64,000 nt of DNA from Afipia sp. P52-10 (GTDB taxonomy: Bacteria; Pseudomonadota; Alphaproteobacteria; Rhizobiales; Xanthobacteraceae): positions 381,959 to 445,958 of the forward strand of contig NZ_AZSJ01000003.1 of the NCBI RefSeq assembly GCF_000516555.1, given 5' to 3'. This document shows, piece after piece, positions 26,993-35,317 of the stretch. How positions within the stretch are numbered: position 1 is the stretch's first letter; every line of letters starts with the position of its first letter. The position numbers and the translations under genes were made by a program. The notes beneath the pieces are model-generated. The model was not told the origin of the DNA. It saw nothing but the letters and a program-made list of their open reading frames with translations, and did not search any database.

Positions 26993-28378
26993 TCAACTTG
27001 CATACGTCGCCGGATCCAGCGCAAAAACGATGCCTTGCCAGCTCGTTTCGCCTGCAGCGCGGCGGGCGGCATTGGCGCGGGCGGTGACGGCGAACAACCG
27101 CAACGCCTCCGCATCCCCCATGCCCGCCGTATCATAGCCCGTATGCTCAGCGAACAGGTCGCAACGCAACGCTCGGACCTCGGCGGCATCCTGAAAGCTT
27201 ACGTTCATCTCTGTCTGGCTCAGGAACGATCGATCGGCAAAATTGGTCGAACCGATCGTCGCGAAGACGTCATCGACCAGCATCAGCTTGCCGTGGATGT
27301 ATACATTTCCACGCGAGCCATCCGGCATCGGCCCGGCCAATCCCGCAAGTGTAAAGTTGTCATGCGAACCGCACGCTGCGATCAGGTCGAACAACGGCCG
27401 ATGCTCGGACAACTCGCGAAAGCGTCGCATGTGGTGCTCGCCCTGCACCGGAACAACAGCCGCGACCTGCACACCACGCTCCAGGGCCCGCTTCAAACGC
27501 TCAAGCATCGCAATGGAACTGAAGGCTTGATTCTCGATGTAGATCGTCCGTCGCGCGGCGTCGATCGCGTGGCCATACTGCTCAGCGACCGAGAATTCAC
27601 CAGCGGCGATATCGTAGGCCACCTCGCTCAGCGCCCAGGCCCCCTCGGCATAATGGCCATTCGGGATCGTGCGCTGGATCTGCGCAACCACCGATCCGCG
27701 CGACGGCGAAAGCCTCGTCGGCAGCGGCAGCATGTCGTCGCGCAGATGGCCGAAGACGCCGTCATCCTGGTGCCGCTCGCTCGCCTCGTTCCAGCGCTGG
27801 ACGAAGTTGTGATGCACATCGGTCGCCGATGGTCCCGCGATTTCGATGTAGGCATCATGGTCCTGCGACTTGCCGTCGAGGCTGACATGCCCGCGCGGCG
27901 CGACCGTCGAAGGCCGCATATTCATGCCGCCGACGAAGGCGACTTCGGTCTCGTGGCCCGCATCGATGATCCAGCTCTTCTGGTGATGGAACGACCAGAC
28001 CGGCGTCGAATCCCAGCGCGCATAGAATCGCGAACCGCGATTCTCGAGCCAGAGGCGCTGCTCCGCCGTACCGGAAAAGATGATCTGCCGCGGGAACGGT
28101 CCTTCGGCCGTGTGCCGATAGAAGATCACCCGCACGTCGATGCCACGGGCCGCCGCCGCATCCAGCACGTCGAACAGCGAGCCACGCCCATCCGGCATCC
28201 GAAATGCCTCCCAGATCCACGCCACCGTGACCCAGACGCTGTGGCGGGCCGCTTCCACGGCCTCGCAAATTCGACGAAAGGCAGGCTCGCCGTCGATCAA
28301 CGGCCGCACGGCGTTGCCGGCCCGCACGGGATAGGAGCCGCTGCTCGCGAAGGGAATGGAACGTTCGCCGGAATGCAT
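26993..28378 (-). CDS. Phospholipase D-like / cardiolipin synthase-type protein
   Basis: 461 residues with two HKD catalytic motifs: HHQKSWIID in the first half and IHGKLMLVDDVFATIGSTN in the second. This is the phosphatidyltransferase layout of cardiolipin synthases. It lacks the two N-terminal membrane helices of classical ClsA, so a ClsB/ClsC-type or phospholipase D function is also possible. The ATG at 28378 is chosen over a GTG at 28399; neither has a strong ribosome-binding site. It reads in the same direction as the isomerase gene, 64 nt downstream of it. Confidence 0.85.
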   Translation of the reverse strand: MHSGERSIPFASSGSYPVRAGNAVRPLIDGEPAFRRICEAVEAARHSVWVTVAWIWEAFRMPDGRGSLFDVLDAAAARGIDVRVIFYRHTAEGPFPRQIIFSGTAEQRLWLENRGSRFYARWDSTPVWSFHHQKSWIIDAGHETEVAFVGGMNMRPSTVAPRGHVSLDGKSQDHDAYIEIAGPSATDVHHNFVQRWNEASERHQDDGVFGHLRDDMLPLPTRLSPSRGSVVAQIQRTIPNGHYAEGAWALSEVAYDIAAGEFSVAEQYGHAIDAARRTIYIENQAFSSIAMLERLKRALERGVQVAAVVPVQGEHHMRRFRELSEHRPLFDLIAACGSHDNFTLAGLAGPMPDGSRGNVYIHGKLMLVDDVFATIGSTNFADRSFLSQTEMNVSFQDAAEVRALRCDLFAEHTGYDTAGMGDAEALRLFAVTARANAARRAAGETSWQGIVFALDPATYAS

Positions 28379-28442
28379 CTGCGGCCATGGTTCCGGCACC
28401 GCTCGCGCGTGTCAAGCACAGGCGGGGAAGGCAGCGTTGCGC

Positions 28443-29054
28443 TTACGCCGCCTTGCTCTCGATAATCATCTCCTCGACATCGCGAAGACGATCCTTACCG
28501 AAGAAGATTTCGTCGCCGACGAAGAATGTCGGCGAGCCGAAGCAGCCACGCTCCACCGATGCCTGGGTGTTGGCGACCAGTTTGTCCTTGATGGCCTGAT
28601 CCTGGATCAGCGTTGCGAGCTTATCCACATCGAAGCCGCTCTCCTTCCAGGACGCGGCGACAATGGCCGGATCGTCCATCTTGCGCCCTTCCGCCCACAT
28701 GAAGCGATACATCTGATCCACATACCGCGGGAAAATGCCGAGATGCTGAGCCGCGATCGCACCGCGCATCATCATCAGCGTGTTGACTGGAAAGTGCGGG
28801 TTCATCTTGAACGCCGTGATGTTGTGGCGCTTGATGAAACGCTGCATCTCGATCTTGCCGTATTCTCCCTTGTTCTTGATGCCGGCGTTGCTCTCGGCCG
28901 GAGAGCGGTTGTTGGTGGCCTTGAAGACGCCCCCGAGCAGCACCGGGACGTATTCGAACGTCGCACCCGTCCGCTTTTCGATCTCCGGGATGACGAGATG
29001 CGAGAGATAGGCATTCGGCGAGCCGAAATCGAAATGGAACTCGACCTTGGACAT
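28443..29054 (-). CDS. 2-hydroxychromene-2-carboxylate isomerase family protein (DsbA/GST-kappa fold)
   Basis: 203 residues of the thioredoxin-like DsbA/GST-kappa family. The N-terminal FDFGSPNAYLSHLV carries the serine that binds glutathione in NahD-type isomerases, and CFGSPTFFVGDEIFFGKDRL is the usual C-terminal signature. NahD isomerases act in naphthalene degradation, but many homologues have unknown substrates. It starts 4 nt after the SDR stop, so the two form one operon under the 18-bp palindrome at 29833. Confidence 0.85.
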   Translation of the reverse strand: MSKVEFHFDFGSPNAYLSHLVIPEIEKRTGATFEYVPVLLGGVFKATNNRSPAESNAGIKNKGEYGKIEMQRFIKRHNITAFKMNPHFPVNTLMMMRGAIAAQHLGIFPRYVDQMYRFMWAEGRKMDDPAIVAASWKESGFDVDKLATLIQDQAIKDKLVANTQASVERGCFGSPTFFVGDEIFFGKDRLRDVEEMIIESKAA

Positions 29055-29058
29055 GGGT

Positions 29059-29805
29059 TCACCACTTCTCTGCGAAAGGACGGATTTCGTGCTCGAAGCT
29101 CCAGGCGTCGCGGGGCTGCGTGTAGAGATGCCAATACGCGCCAGCGATCGCCTCCGGCCGCATCAAGCGGTCGGGCGGCAGGTTGTCCAACGCCGCCTCG
29201 CCTTCCCGCGCCTTGATCCGCTCGCGTACGAAAGCCGTGTCGACGCCGGAATCGATGATCAGATGTGCGACATGGATGTTCTTCGGCCCAAGCTCCCGCG
29301 CAGCGCTCTGGGCCAGGGCGCGCAGACCGAACTTCGCGCTGGCGAACGCGGCATAGCCGACGCCGCCGCGCAGGCTGGCGGTGGCGCCGGTGAAGAAGAT
29401 CGCGCCCCTGCCGCGCGGCACCATCAGTCGCGCGGCTTCCCGGCCGGCAAGAAAGCCACCGTAGCAAGCCATCTCCCAGACCTTCCGGAACACACGCTCG
29501 GTGGTTTCCGTGAAAGGGAAATTCACGTTCGCACCGACATTGAAGATGCAGACTTCAAGCGGTGCGTGCGCGTCCGCATCCTTCAGGAAGGCGGCGACCT
29601 CCTCCTCCTTGCGGCCATCGAGCGAACGGCCGACGGCCTTGCCGCCGGCAGCCTCGATCTCGGCCACGAGCGGTGCCAGCTTCTCGCCATGGCGACGGCC
29701 TGCGTAGACGGTGAAACCTTCGGCGGCGAACTTTTTGGCGATCGCGCCGCCGATGTAGTCGCCAGCCCCGATGATGGCGGCGGTTGCTCCTCGATCGGCA
29801 GCCAT
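29059..29805 (-). CDS. Short-chain dehydrogenase/reductase with a modified catalytic site
   Basis: 248-residue Rossmann-fold SDR with the cofactor loop AAIIGAGDYIGGAIA and, in place of the usual YxxxK motif, FASAK (in GYAAFASAKFGLRAL). The catalytic Tyr is therefore Phe, while the Ser (ATASLRGG) and Lys remain. Activity may be altered or absent. The start at 29805 follows GAGGAG. First gene of a pair with the hydroxychromene-carboxylate-isomerase-like protein. Confidence 0.85.
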   Translation of the reverse strand: MAADRGATAAIIGAGDYIGGAIAKKFAAEGFTVYAGRRHGEKLAPLVAEIEAAGGKAVGRSLDGRKEEEVAAFLKDADAHAPLEVCIFNVGANVNFPFTETTERVFRKVWEMACYGGFLAGREAARLMVPRGRGAIFFTGATASLRGGVGYAAFASAKFGLRALAQSAARELGPKNIHVAHLIIDSGVDTAFVRERIKAREGEAALDNLPPDRLMRPEAIAGAYWHLYTQPRDAWSFEHEIRPFAEKW

Positions 29806-29832
29806 GGCGTCTCCTCTGGGGATTTTCTTTTA

Positions 29833-29850
29833 GCATGATGATCATCATGC
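29833..29850. promoter_or_regulatory. Perfect 18-bp palindrome, probable operator
   Basis: GCATGATGATCATCATGC is its own reverse complement. It lies 28-45 nt upstream of the SDR start codon and about 85 nt before the divergent GNAT gene. The position and symmetry fit a binding site for a dimeric repressor of the TetR or MarR type. No regulator gene is adjacent. Confidence 0.6.
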
Positions 29851-29934
29851 ACTTCGTCAAGGGAAATCCGCTGCATGAACTGCTGCGGCAGCATGACCGT
29901 TTCACTCCGTGCCGAGGCCGGATAAAGTCAGACG

Positions 29935-30432
29935 ATGCTCCGGCTTCGCTCCGCACGCCCTGACGAAACTGCCGCACTGACAGAACTCTGCCTGCGCTCC
30001 AAGGCCGTCTGGGGTTACGACGAGGCCTTCATGACGGCGTGTCGCGCCGAACTGACCATCACGCCGGATGATCTGGAACGCTTCTCGCTGCAGGTCGCAT
30101 GTGCAGGCAACGATCTCGTCGGCGTCGCTCAGGTGGTGATCGATGGCCGCGAGGCCGATCTCGCCAAACTGTTCGTGGAGCCTTCAGCGCTGCGCACAGG
30201 GGCCGGACGGACCTTATTCGATTGGGCGGCCCGCGAGGCCCGCCGGCAGGGGGCACAGCGGCTGTGGATCGAGGCCGACCCGGATGCCGCGGCATTCTAT
30301 CGGCGAATGGGTGCGGTGGACGACGGCACTGTTGCGTCCGGCAGCATTCCCGGTCGCCTCCTGCCACGGCTCAGACTGGAACTCTCAGTCCCGACAGCCA
30401 CCGATTCCGCGAAATCCGACCCGACCGCGTGA
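29935..30432 (+). CDS. GNAT family N-acetyltransferase
   Basis: 165 residues. The acetyl-CoA-binding region is ADLAKLFVEPSALRTGAGRTLFDWA, with the terminal AAAFYRRMGAV strand-helix typical of GNATs. The acceptor (amino acid, amine, antibiotic or protein) is unknown. It is divergent from the SDR operon and may share its palindromic operator. The last 15 residues are a non-conserved tail. Confidence 0.85.
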   Translation: MLRLRSARPDETAALTELCLRSKAVWGYDEAFMTACRAELTITPDDLERFSLQVACAGNDLVGVAQVVIDGREADLAKLFVEPSALRTGAGRTLFDWAAREARRQGAQRLWIEADPDAAAFYRRMGAVDDGTVASGSIPGRLLPRLRLELSVPTATDSAKSDPTA

Positions 30433-30461
30433 GGCCTTGAGCACCAGTCGGATCACAAAGC

Positions 30462-30487
30462 AAAAGGGCGCCCATCCGGACGCCCTT
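30462..30487 (-). terminator. Intrinsic terminator of the DUF6481 gene
   Basis: A 7-bp stem AAGGGCG/CGCCCTT with a 10-nt loop; on the minus strand it is followed by TTTTG. It lies 40 nt past the DUF6481 stop and 30 nt past the convergent GNAT stop. Confidence 0.75.
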
Positions 30488-30527
30488 GATGACGTATCGA
30501 AGACACGTCCTGATTGAAGCGAGCCTC

Positions 30528-30899
30528 TCAGCGCTTCTTGGCGCGCGCCTTGCGGGCAGCATAGCGCGCATCGCGCTCGGCCTTCTTCTGGGCTTCTTCT
30601 TCCTTTTCCCGCTCCTCGCGCTCGATTCGTTCGCGATCCTTGCGGTCGAGTTCCTCCTGAAGCCGCCTTGCAGCCTCCTGGCGCTCGATTTCGGCGAGCC
30701 GCTCCCGCTCCCGCTCCTCGGCTTCCTTCTTGGCCTGCCGCTCGGCGCGCGCGGCAATGACCGCCTGCCGCTCCCGCTCGCGGGCTTCGTATTCGGGATG
30801 GCCGGGACCCGGTTTTGCCTTGAATTTCTCCAGCAGCGCCTTCTTTGCGTCCTGCGCAGCGCGCTGGCGCTCGTCAAACTTCGGGTCTCTAAAGCCCAT
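30528..30899 (-). CDS. DUF6481 family small charged protein
   Basis: 123 residues, dominated by Glu, Arg, Lys and Ala in a continuous helical (coiled-coil-like) stretch after the conserved N-terminus MGFRDPKFDERQRAAQDAKK. No membrane segment or catalytic motif. The ATG at 30899 gives the family start; 19 further upstream codons are open but unconserved. An RNA- or ribosome-associated role would suit the charge pattern, but this is speculation. Confidence 0.8.
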   Translation of the reverse strand: MGFRDPKFDERQRAAQDAKKALLEKFKAKPGPGHPEYEARERERQAVIAARAERQAKKEAEERERERLAEIERQEAARRLQEELDRKDRERIEREEREKEEEAQKKAERDARYAARKARAKKR

Positions 30900-30938
30900 T
30901 GCAATCCGATACCTGTTGGGGAATTTCGGACGCTGATT

Positions 30939-30960
30939 TGCCGCGTGGAGCGGCATTTTT
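30939..30960 (+). terminator. Terminator-like hairpin on the plus strand upstream of the DUF6481 gene
   Basis: TGCCGC/GCGGCA with a 5-nt loop is followed by TTTTT, a textbook intrinsic terminator for plus-strand transcription. No plus-strand gene precedes it; it falls in the 5' leader of the minus-strand DUF6481 gene. It may end an unannotated antisense or small RNA transcript, or be fortuitous. Confidence 0.35.
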
Positions 30961-31106
30961 CAAGGGGCGAGGCCTGCTTTTTTGCAGATAGCGGCCTGCG
31001 TGGAGCGGGCGCGAAACCATGCATCTCGTTGGATCGCGTGCAGCGGATCGGACATTTCGCGTTCATCGAGCCGCAGCTGCAGCCTCGCCAAACGCTGAAC
31101 CCCTCG

Positions 31107-31886
31107 TTAGCGCGAACGCGGTTCGATCAGGATGCTCTGGGCCGCCCGTCCGAAATAGCCACCCGCATCGGCCAGTTTACCGCTAGCGATGCCGCTGCCG
31201 TCGGGCCCAAGCCAGGTTTCGGCATCGAGCAACACCCAATCGCCAACCGGATCGCGCGCGAGCGTCACCTGCAGGTCGCCGTTGAGAAACGTCCAGGATC
31301 GGAAATCCAGCACGGACGATAGCCCGTTGCAGAAATCGGCGGCGATCACTGCCCGCATGGCCGCCGAGTTGTCCTGCCCGGCAACGATCGGCCGCGTGAC
31401 GCGAAACCACGCCGCACCGGGCCCTGGCTTATTGAAGCCCCCCTTCACGACGCTCATGCTCAGGCAGGCCATGAAGGGGTTGTCCGTGATCTTGCCTTGC
31501 GCGATGTGCCCCTGCTCCGGGCCCGGCAGCGTCACCGACTCGCGCGCCTGGGCGTCACCGAGATCATACGCGGCCCTCCGGATCCTCAGCACCGTGCCAC
31601 GAACGGCGAGCTTTCCATCCGCGATCAGATCGATGTTGCAGAGCTGAATCTTGCGGCCCTCGCGCAGGACTTCGGTCTTCGCCTCCAAAGGGGCAACCGG
31701 TACCGGACGCATCAGATCGACCGTCAGGCGCGCGATCCGCATCGGCACCGCCGTCGGCACCGCCTCGGCCATCGCGACGATCAGGGCCGAGGGCGCTGAA
31801 CCGTGCTGCATCGTCTTGTCCCATGGGCCGCCCGCCATCGGCCCGGTGGTGACGCACGAGCCGTCCAGCCGGTAAACCGTGTCCAT
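31107..31886 (-). CDS. Acyl-CoA thioesterase family protein (double hotdog)
   Basis: 259 residues of the TesB-like thioesterase superfamily. The N-terminal half contains GPWDKTMQHGSAPSALIVAMAE and RIARLTVDLMRPVP; the second hotdog begins near VIAADFCNGLSSVLDF. It would hydrolyse acyl-CoA esters; chain length and substrate are unknown. The start at 31886 (MDTVYRL) is chosen for its conserved beginning. It follows the Bug receptor at 31995 by 108 nt on the same strand. Confidence 0.82.
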   Translation of the reverse strand: MDTVYRLDGSCVTTGPMAGGPWDKTMQHGSAPSALIVAMAEAVPTAVPMRIARLTVDLMRPVPVAPLEAKTEVLREGRKIQLCNIDLIADGKLAVRGTVLRIRRAAYDLGDAQARESVTLPGPEQGHIAQGKITDNPFMACLSMSVVKGGFNKPGPGAAWFRVTRPIVAGQDNSAAMRAVIAADFCNGLSSVLDFRSWTFLNGDLQVTLARDPVGDWVLLDAETWLGPDGSGIASGKLADAGGYFGRAAQSILIEPRSR

Positions 31887-31994
31887 CGTCGCTCCTCGTC
31901 GTGGGGGCTTGCGGGCTCCGACGAGCCGCACGGGCGCCGGCAGCCCAACGCCGCCAGCGCATCGATCATATGTATCATGCCGTGGCGAATAAAG

Positions 31995-32969
31995 TCACTC
32001 GAGCTTGACGTTTGCCGCCTTGATCACCTCGGCGTTGGCCGCGATGTCGGCTCTCTTGAACTCCGCGATTTGCGCCGGCGTCTGGATCGGCATTGCCACG
32101 CTGATCTCCCGCATCTTCTTCTTCATCTCGTCGGTCGCGGCGATCTCCCGAATCTTGGCATTGAACTTGTCGACAATCTCCGACGACGTTCCGGCCGGCG
32201 CCCACACGCAGTACCAGATTGGCTCGTCGGCACCAGAGAGCCCGAGCTCGGTCAAGGTCGGCGTGTCGGGGAAATCCGGCGAACGGGTCGGATAGTTGAT
32301 GTTCAGCAGGATCAGCTTGCCCGCCTTCACATGCGGCAGCACGTTGATCTCGTTCATCATCTGCACGTTGCCGGGCAGGAGATCGTTCAACGCATCGGCG
32401 CTGCCGCGGTACGGGACATGGGTGATGTCGATGCCCGCCTTGTACTTCAGCATCTCGATACGCAAATGCGCGCCGCTACCGAGACCCGCCGAACCATAGT
32501 TCAGCTTGCCGGGATTCTTCTTGGCATACTCGACCATTTCCTTGAACGTCCGCACGCCGACATTCGGATGTATCACGAAGCCGCAAACGAGATCGCCGAC
32601 CCGGCCGACCGGCATGAAGTCCTTCTCGGCGTTATAGGGCATCTGCCGCAGGCTCGGCAGCACCGTGAGCGGCCCATTCGGCGTGAGCAGGAACGTGTAG
32701 CCGTCCGGTGCCGACTTCGCGACGACCTCAGTGCCGATCATGCCGCCGGCACCGCCGCGATTGTCGATCACGAATGGCTGACCGAACGCCTGCGACAGCG
32801 CATCGGCCCAGGGGCGCGCGATCAGGTCGCTCGCGCCGCCCGGCGCATAGGGAACGATGATCCTGACAGGCTTGTTCGGCCACGATACGGCTTGCGCGGA
32901 GGCCTTGGTTATGGAGAAGCCGCCCATGGCGGCGGCTCCCGAGAGTTTCAGAAATTCGCGGCGTTTCAT
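31995..32969 (-). CDS. Bug-type substrate-binding protein of a tripartite tricarboxylate transporter
   Basis: 324 residues: a twin-arginine-like signal peptide (MKRREFLKLSGAAAMGG) and the Bug fold, with the ligand loops VPYAPGGASDLIARPWAD and NRGGAGGMIGTE. It would capture a carboxylated compound in the periplasm and hand it to a TctA/TctB membrane pair. It is the last of four receptors in the cluster and very similar along its whole length to the next one (33018), pointing to tandem duplication. Ligand unknown. Confidence 0.92.
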   Translation of the reverse strand: MKRREFLKLSGAAAMGGFSITKASAQAVSWPNKPVRIIVPYAPGGASDLIARPWADALSQAFGQPFVIDNRGGAGGMIGTEVVAKSAPDGYTFLLTPNGPLTVLPSLRQMPYNAEKDFMPVGRVGDLVCGFVIHPNVGVRTFKEMVEYAKKNPGKLNYGSAGLGSGAHLRIEMLKYKAGIDITHVPYRGSADALNDLLPGNVQMMNEINVLPHVKAGKLILLNINYPTRSPDFPDTPTLTELGLSGADEPIWYCVWAPAGTSSEIVDKFNAKIREIAATDEMKKKMREISVAMPIQTPAQIAEFKRADIAANAEVIKAANVKLE

Positions 32970-33017
32970 CGTTTCTTCTCCCTTTCGTTCATCCGCCGTT
33001 CTGACGAGGCGGTCTGC

Positions 33018-33992
33018 TCATTCCAGTTTGACTTTCGCGATCTTGATCAACTCGGCATTGGTCGCGAAGTCGTTCTTCATGAAGGCGGCGATCTCCTCCG
33101 GCCTCTGCGGCGGAACGTCGGCGCTGATCTCCCGCATCCGCTGCTTCATGTCGTCGGTCGCGGTGATCTCCAGCATCTTCGCGTTCATCTTGTTGATGAT
33201 GCTCGCCGGCGTCCCCTTCGGGGCGAAGGTGCAGTACCACAGCGGCTCGTCCGCGCCCGTGACACCCAGCTCCGTCAACGTCGGCACGTCTGGAAAGTCC
33301 GGCGACCGTTTTGGATAGTTGATGTTGAGCAGCAGCAACTTGCCGGCCTTCACATGCGGCAGCACGTTGATCTCGTTCATCATCTGGATATTGCCAGGCA
33401 GCAGGTCGTTCAGCGCATCGGCACTGCCGCGATACGGCACATGGATGATATCGACGCCGGTCTTGTACTTCAGCATCTCCAGACGCATGTGCGTCCCGGT
33501 CGCCAGCCCCGCCGAACCATAGTTCAGCTTGCCGGGATTCTTCTTCGCATGATCGATCATCTCGGCGAACGTCTTCGGTCCGACTGAGGGATGGATGACG
33601 AAGCCGCAGACGAGATCACCGAGGCGGCCGACGGGAATGAGATCGCTCGTCGCATCATAGGGCGCCTGCCGCAGGCTCGGGATGATCGTCAACGGCCCGT
33701 TCGGCGTCATCAGGAAGGTGTAGCCGTCCGGCGCCGACTTCGCCACCGCCTCAGTGCCGATCATGCCGCCCGCACCACCGCGATTGTCGATCACAAATGG
33801 CTGGCCGAACGCCTGGCTGAGCTTGTCGGCCCATGGCCGCGCGACCATGTCACTTGCGCCGCCCGGCGCATAGGGAACGATGATCTTGACCGGTTTATTC
33901 GGCCAGCTGGCCTCCTGCGCGGATACGTAAGGTGCCGCGAGGCCACTCATTGCAGCAGCGCCCGCCATCGTCAGAAACTCACGACGCTTCAT
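33018..33992 (-). CDS. Bug-type substrate-binding protein (tandem copy)
   Basis: 324 residues with a Tat-like signal (MKRREFLTMAG) and the same Bug core. The ATG at 33992 follows AGGGGTGG; a GTG at 34001 is also in frame. It matches the receptor at 31995 in most positions (for example GSADALNDLLPGN and EINVLPHVKAGKL), yet differs in pocket segments such as AGLATGTHMRLEML. The pair may therefore bind related but different ligands. It starts 67 nt after the receptor at 34060. Confidence 0.92.
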   Translation of the reverse strand: MKRREFLTMAGAAAMSGLAAPYVSAQEASWPNKPVKIIVPYAPGGASDMVARPWADKLSQAFGQPFVIDNRGGAGGMIGTEAVAKSAPDGYTFLMTPNGPLTIIPSLRQAPYDATSDLIPVGRLGDLVCGFVIHPSVGPKTFAEMIDHAKKNPGKLNYGSAGLATGTHMRLEMLKYKTGVDIIHVPYRGSADALNDLLPGNIQMMNEINVLPHVKAGKLLLLNINYPKRSPDFPDVPTLTELGVTGADEPLWYCTFAPKGTPASIINKMNAKMLEITATDDMKQRMREISADVPPQRPEEIAAFMKNDFATNAELIKIAKVKLE

Positions 33993-34059
33993 CGTTTCCA
34001 CCCCTGATGTTGGATCTGACCGGCGGATTAATCCGCTCTTGTCATTGGACGCGTTCGCG

Positions 34060-35031
34060 TCATTCCAGTTTGATGTTCGCCGCCTTGATGACCTCGACGT
34101 TGTTCTTGATATCGGCCTTTAGAAAATCAGCCATCTCGGCCGGTGTCTGCGAAGGCAGATCGACGCTGAGCTTCGCCATCGTCGTTTGCATGTCGGCGGT
34201 CTTGCCGATCTCAGTGACCTTGGCGTTGAACTTCTGCACGATATCGGCCGGCGTGCCGGCCGGCGCCTGAATCGAATACCAGCTCGGCACATCGGAGTTC
34301 GGATAACCGAGCTCGGTCAGCGTCGGCGCGTCGGGAAACTCCGGCGAACGCTTCGGCGCATTGATGTTGAGCAGGATCAGCCGGCCAGCCTTCACATGAG
34401 GCAGCGGGTTAATCTCGTTCATCATGTGCACGCTGCCGGCAAGCAGATCGTTGAGTGAATCCGCACTGCCACGATAGGGCACATGCAGGATGTCGAGGCC
34501 GGTGCGATACTTCAGCATCTCGATACGCATATGCGTCGAGGTGCCGAGCCCGGCTGAGCCATACGACAGCTTGCCGGGATTCTTTCGCGCGTAGTCCAGC
34601 ATCTCGTTGAATGTCTTCACGCCCACCGACGGGTGGATCACGAAACCGGAGATCAGATCGCCGACGCGCGCCACCGGCGTAAAGCTCGTCATCGGATCAT
34701 ACGGCACCTGACGCAGGATCGGCAGAATGTTCAGCGGTGCGGACGGCGTCAGCAGGAAGGTGTAGCCGTCCGGCGCCGACTTGGCGACCGCCTCGGTGCC
34801 GATCATCCCGCCGGCGCCGCCGCGGTTTTCGATGACGAAGGTCTGGCCGAACGCTTGGCTCAGCTTGTCTGCCCACGGCCGGCCGATCAGATCGGTTGCG
34901 CCGCCCGGCGCATAGGGCAGGATCAGTTTGACCGGCTTATTGGGCCAGGCCGTTTGCGCAGAGACGTGCGAGGCGGACAGACCGCCGAGCGCGGTAGCCC
35001 CCGCAAGCTTCAAGAATGCGCGACGCTTCAT
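34060..35031 (-). CDS. Bug-type substrate-binding protein (third copy)
   Basis: 323 residues with signal MKRRAFLKLAGATALGG and Bug loops PYAPGGATDLIGRPWAD. It is less similar to the first two copies, notably in the C-terminal lobe (TELGYPNSDVPSWYSIQAPAG), which resembles the receptor at 36570 (TECGYPNSDLPSWYAIWAPAG). The array therefore contains two receptor subtypes. A 286-nt gap with a stem-loop separates it from the iron-ADH-like gene upstream. Confidence 0.92.
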   Translation of the reverse strand: MKRRAFLKLAGATALGGLSASHVSAQTAWPNKPVKLILPYAPGGATDLIGRPWADKLSQAFGQTFVIENRGGAGGMIGTEAVAKSAPDGYTFLLTPSAPLNILPILRQVPYDPMTSFTPVARVGDLISGFVIHPSVGVKTFNEMLDYARKNPGKLSYGSAGLGTSTHMRIEMLKYRTGLDILHVPYRGSADSLNDLLAGSVHMMNEINPLPHVKAGRLILLNINAPKRSPEFPDAPTLTELGYPNSDVPSWYSIQAPAGTPADIVQKFNAKVTEIGKTADMQTTMAKLSVDLPSQTPAEMADFLKADIKNNVEVIKAANIKLE

Positions 35032-35254
35032 CCCTTATTCCTCCCCTACTCACCAGCGGCGATTATCCGCCTTGTTGTTGTGAGCGATGCGACCACCAAC
35101 CCTGTTGCGTGTCAATGGCATCACGTGTCGCGGCTCAGAACGGATGTGATTTTCCGCGCGTTTCTGAAGCAAGCAACCAAGCAACCACCCATGCGACGTT
35201 CGTGCGGCGGACGTGCATCATCGTGCTCTAGCAACTCTACGTGCGCCATAAGCA

Positions 35255-35288
35255 ATGATCCGGCAACGTTCACACGCTGCCGGATCAT
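35255..35288 (-). terminator. Stem-loop downstream of the iron-ADH-like gene, possible terminator
   Basis: A perfect 11-bp stem ATGATCCGGCA/TGCCGGATCAT with a 12-nt loop lies 29 nt after the stop at 35318. On the minus strand it is followed by TGCTTATGG, a weak U-tract. It would partly separate the upstream genes from the three receptors downstream. Confidence 0.45.
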
Positions 35289-35317
35289 ATCCTTCTCGCA
35301 ACACGTGACGGAGCGAA

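Noticed and set aside
27035-28465. Plus-strand open frame of 476 codons opposite the phospholipase D-like gene
   Set aside because: The minus strand carries two HKD motifs; the antisense has none.
31803-33587. Plus-strand open frame of 594 codons over two Bug receptors
   Set aside because: Antisense shadow; the same pattern appears opposite each receptor copy because the receptors are duplicated.
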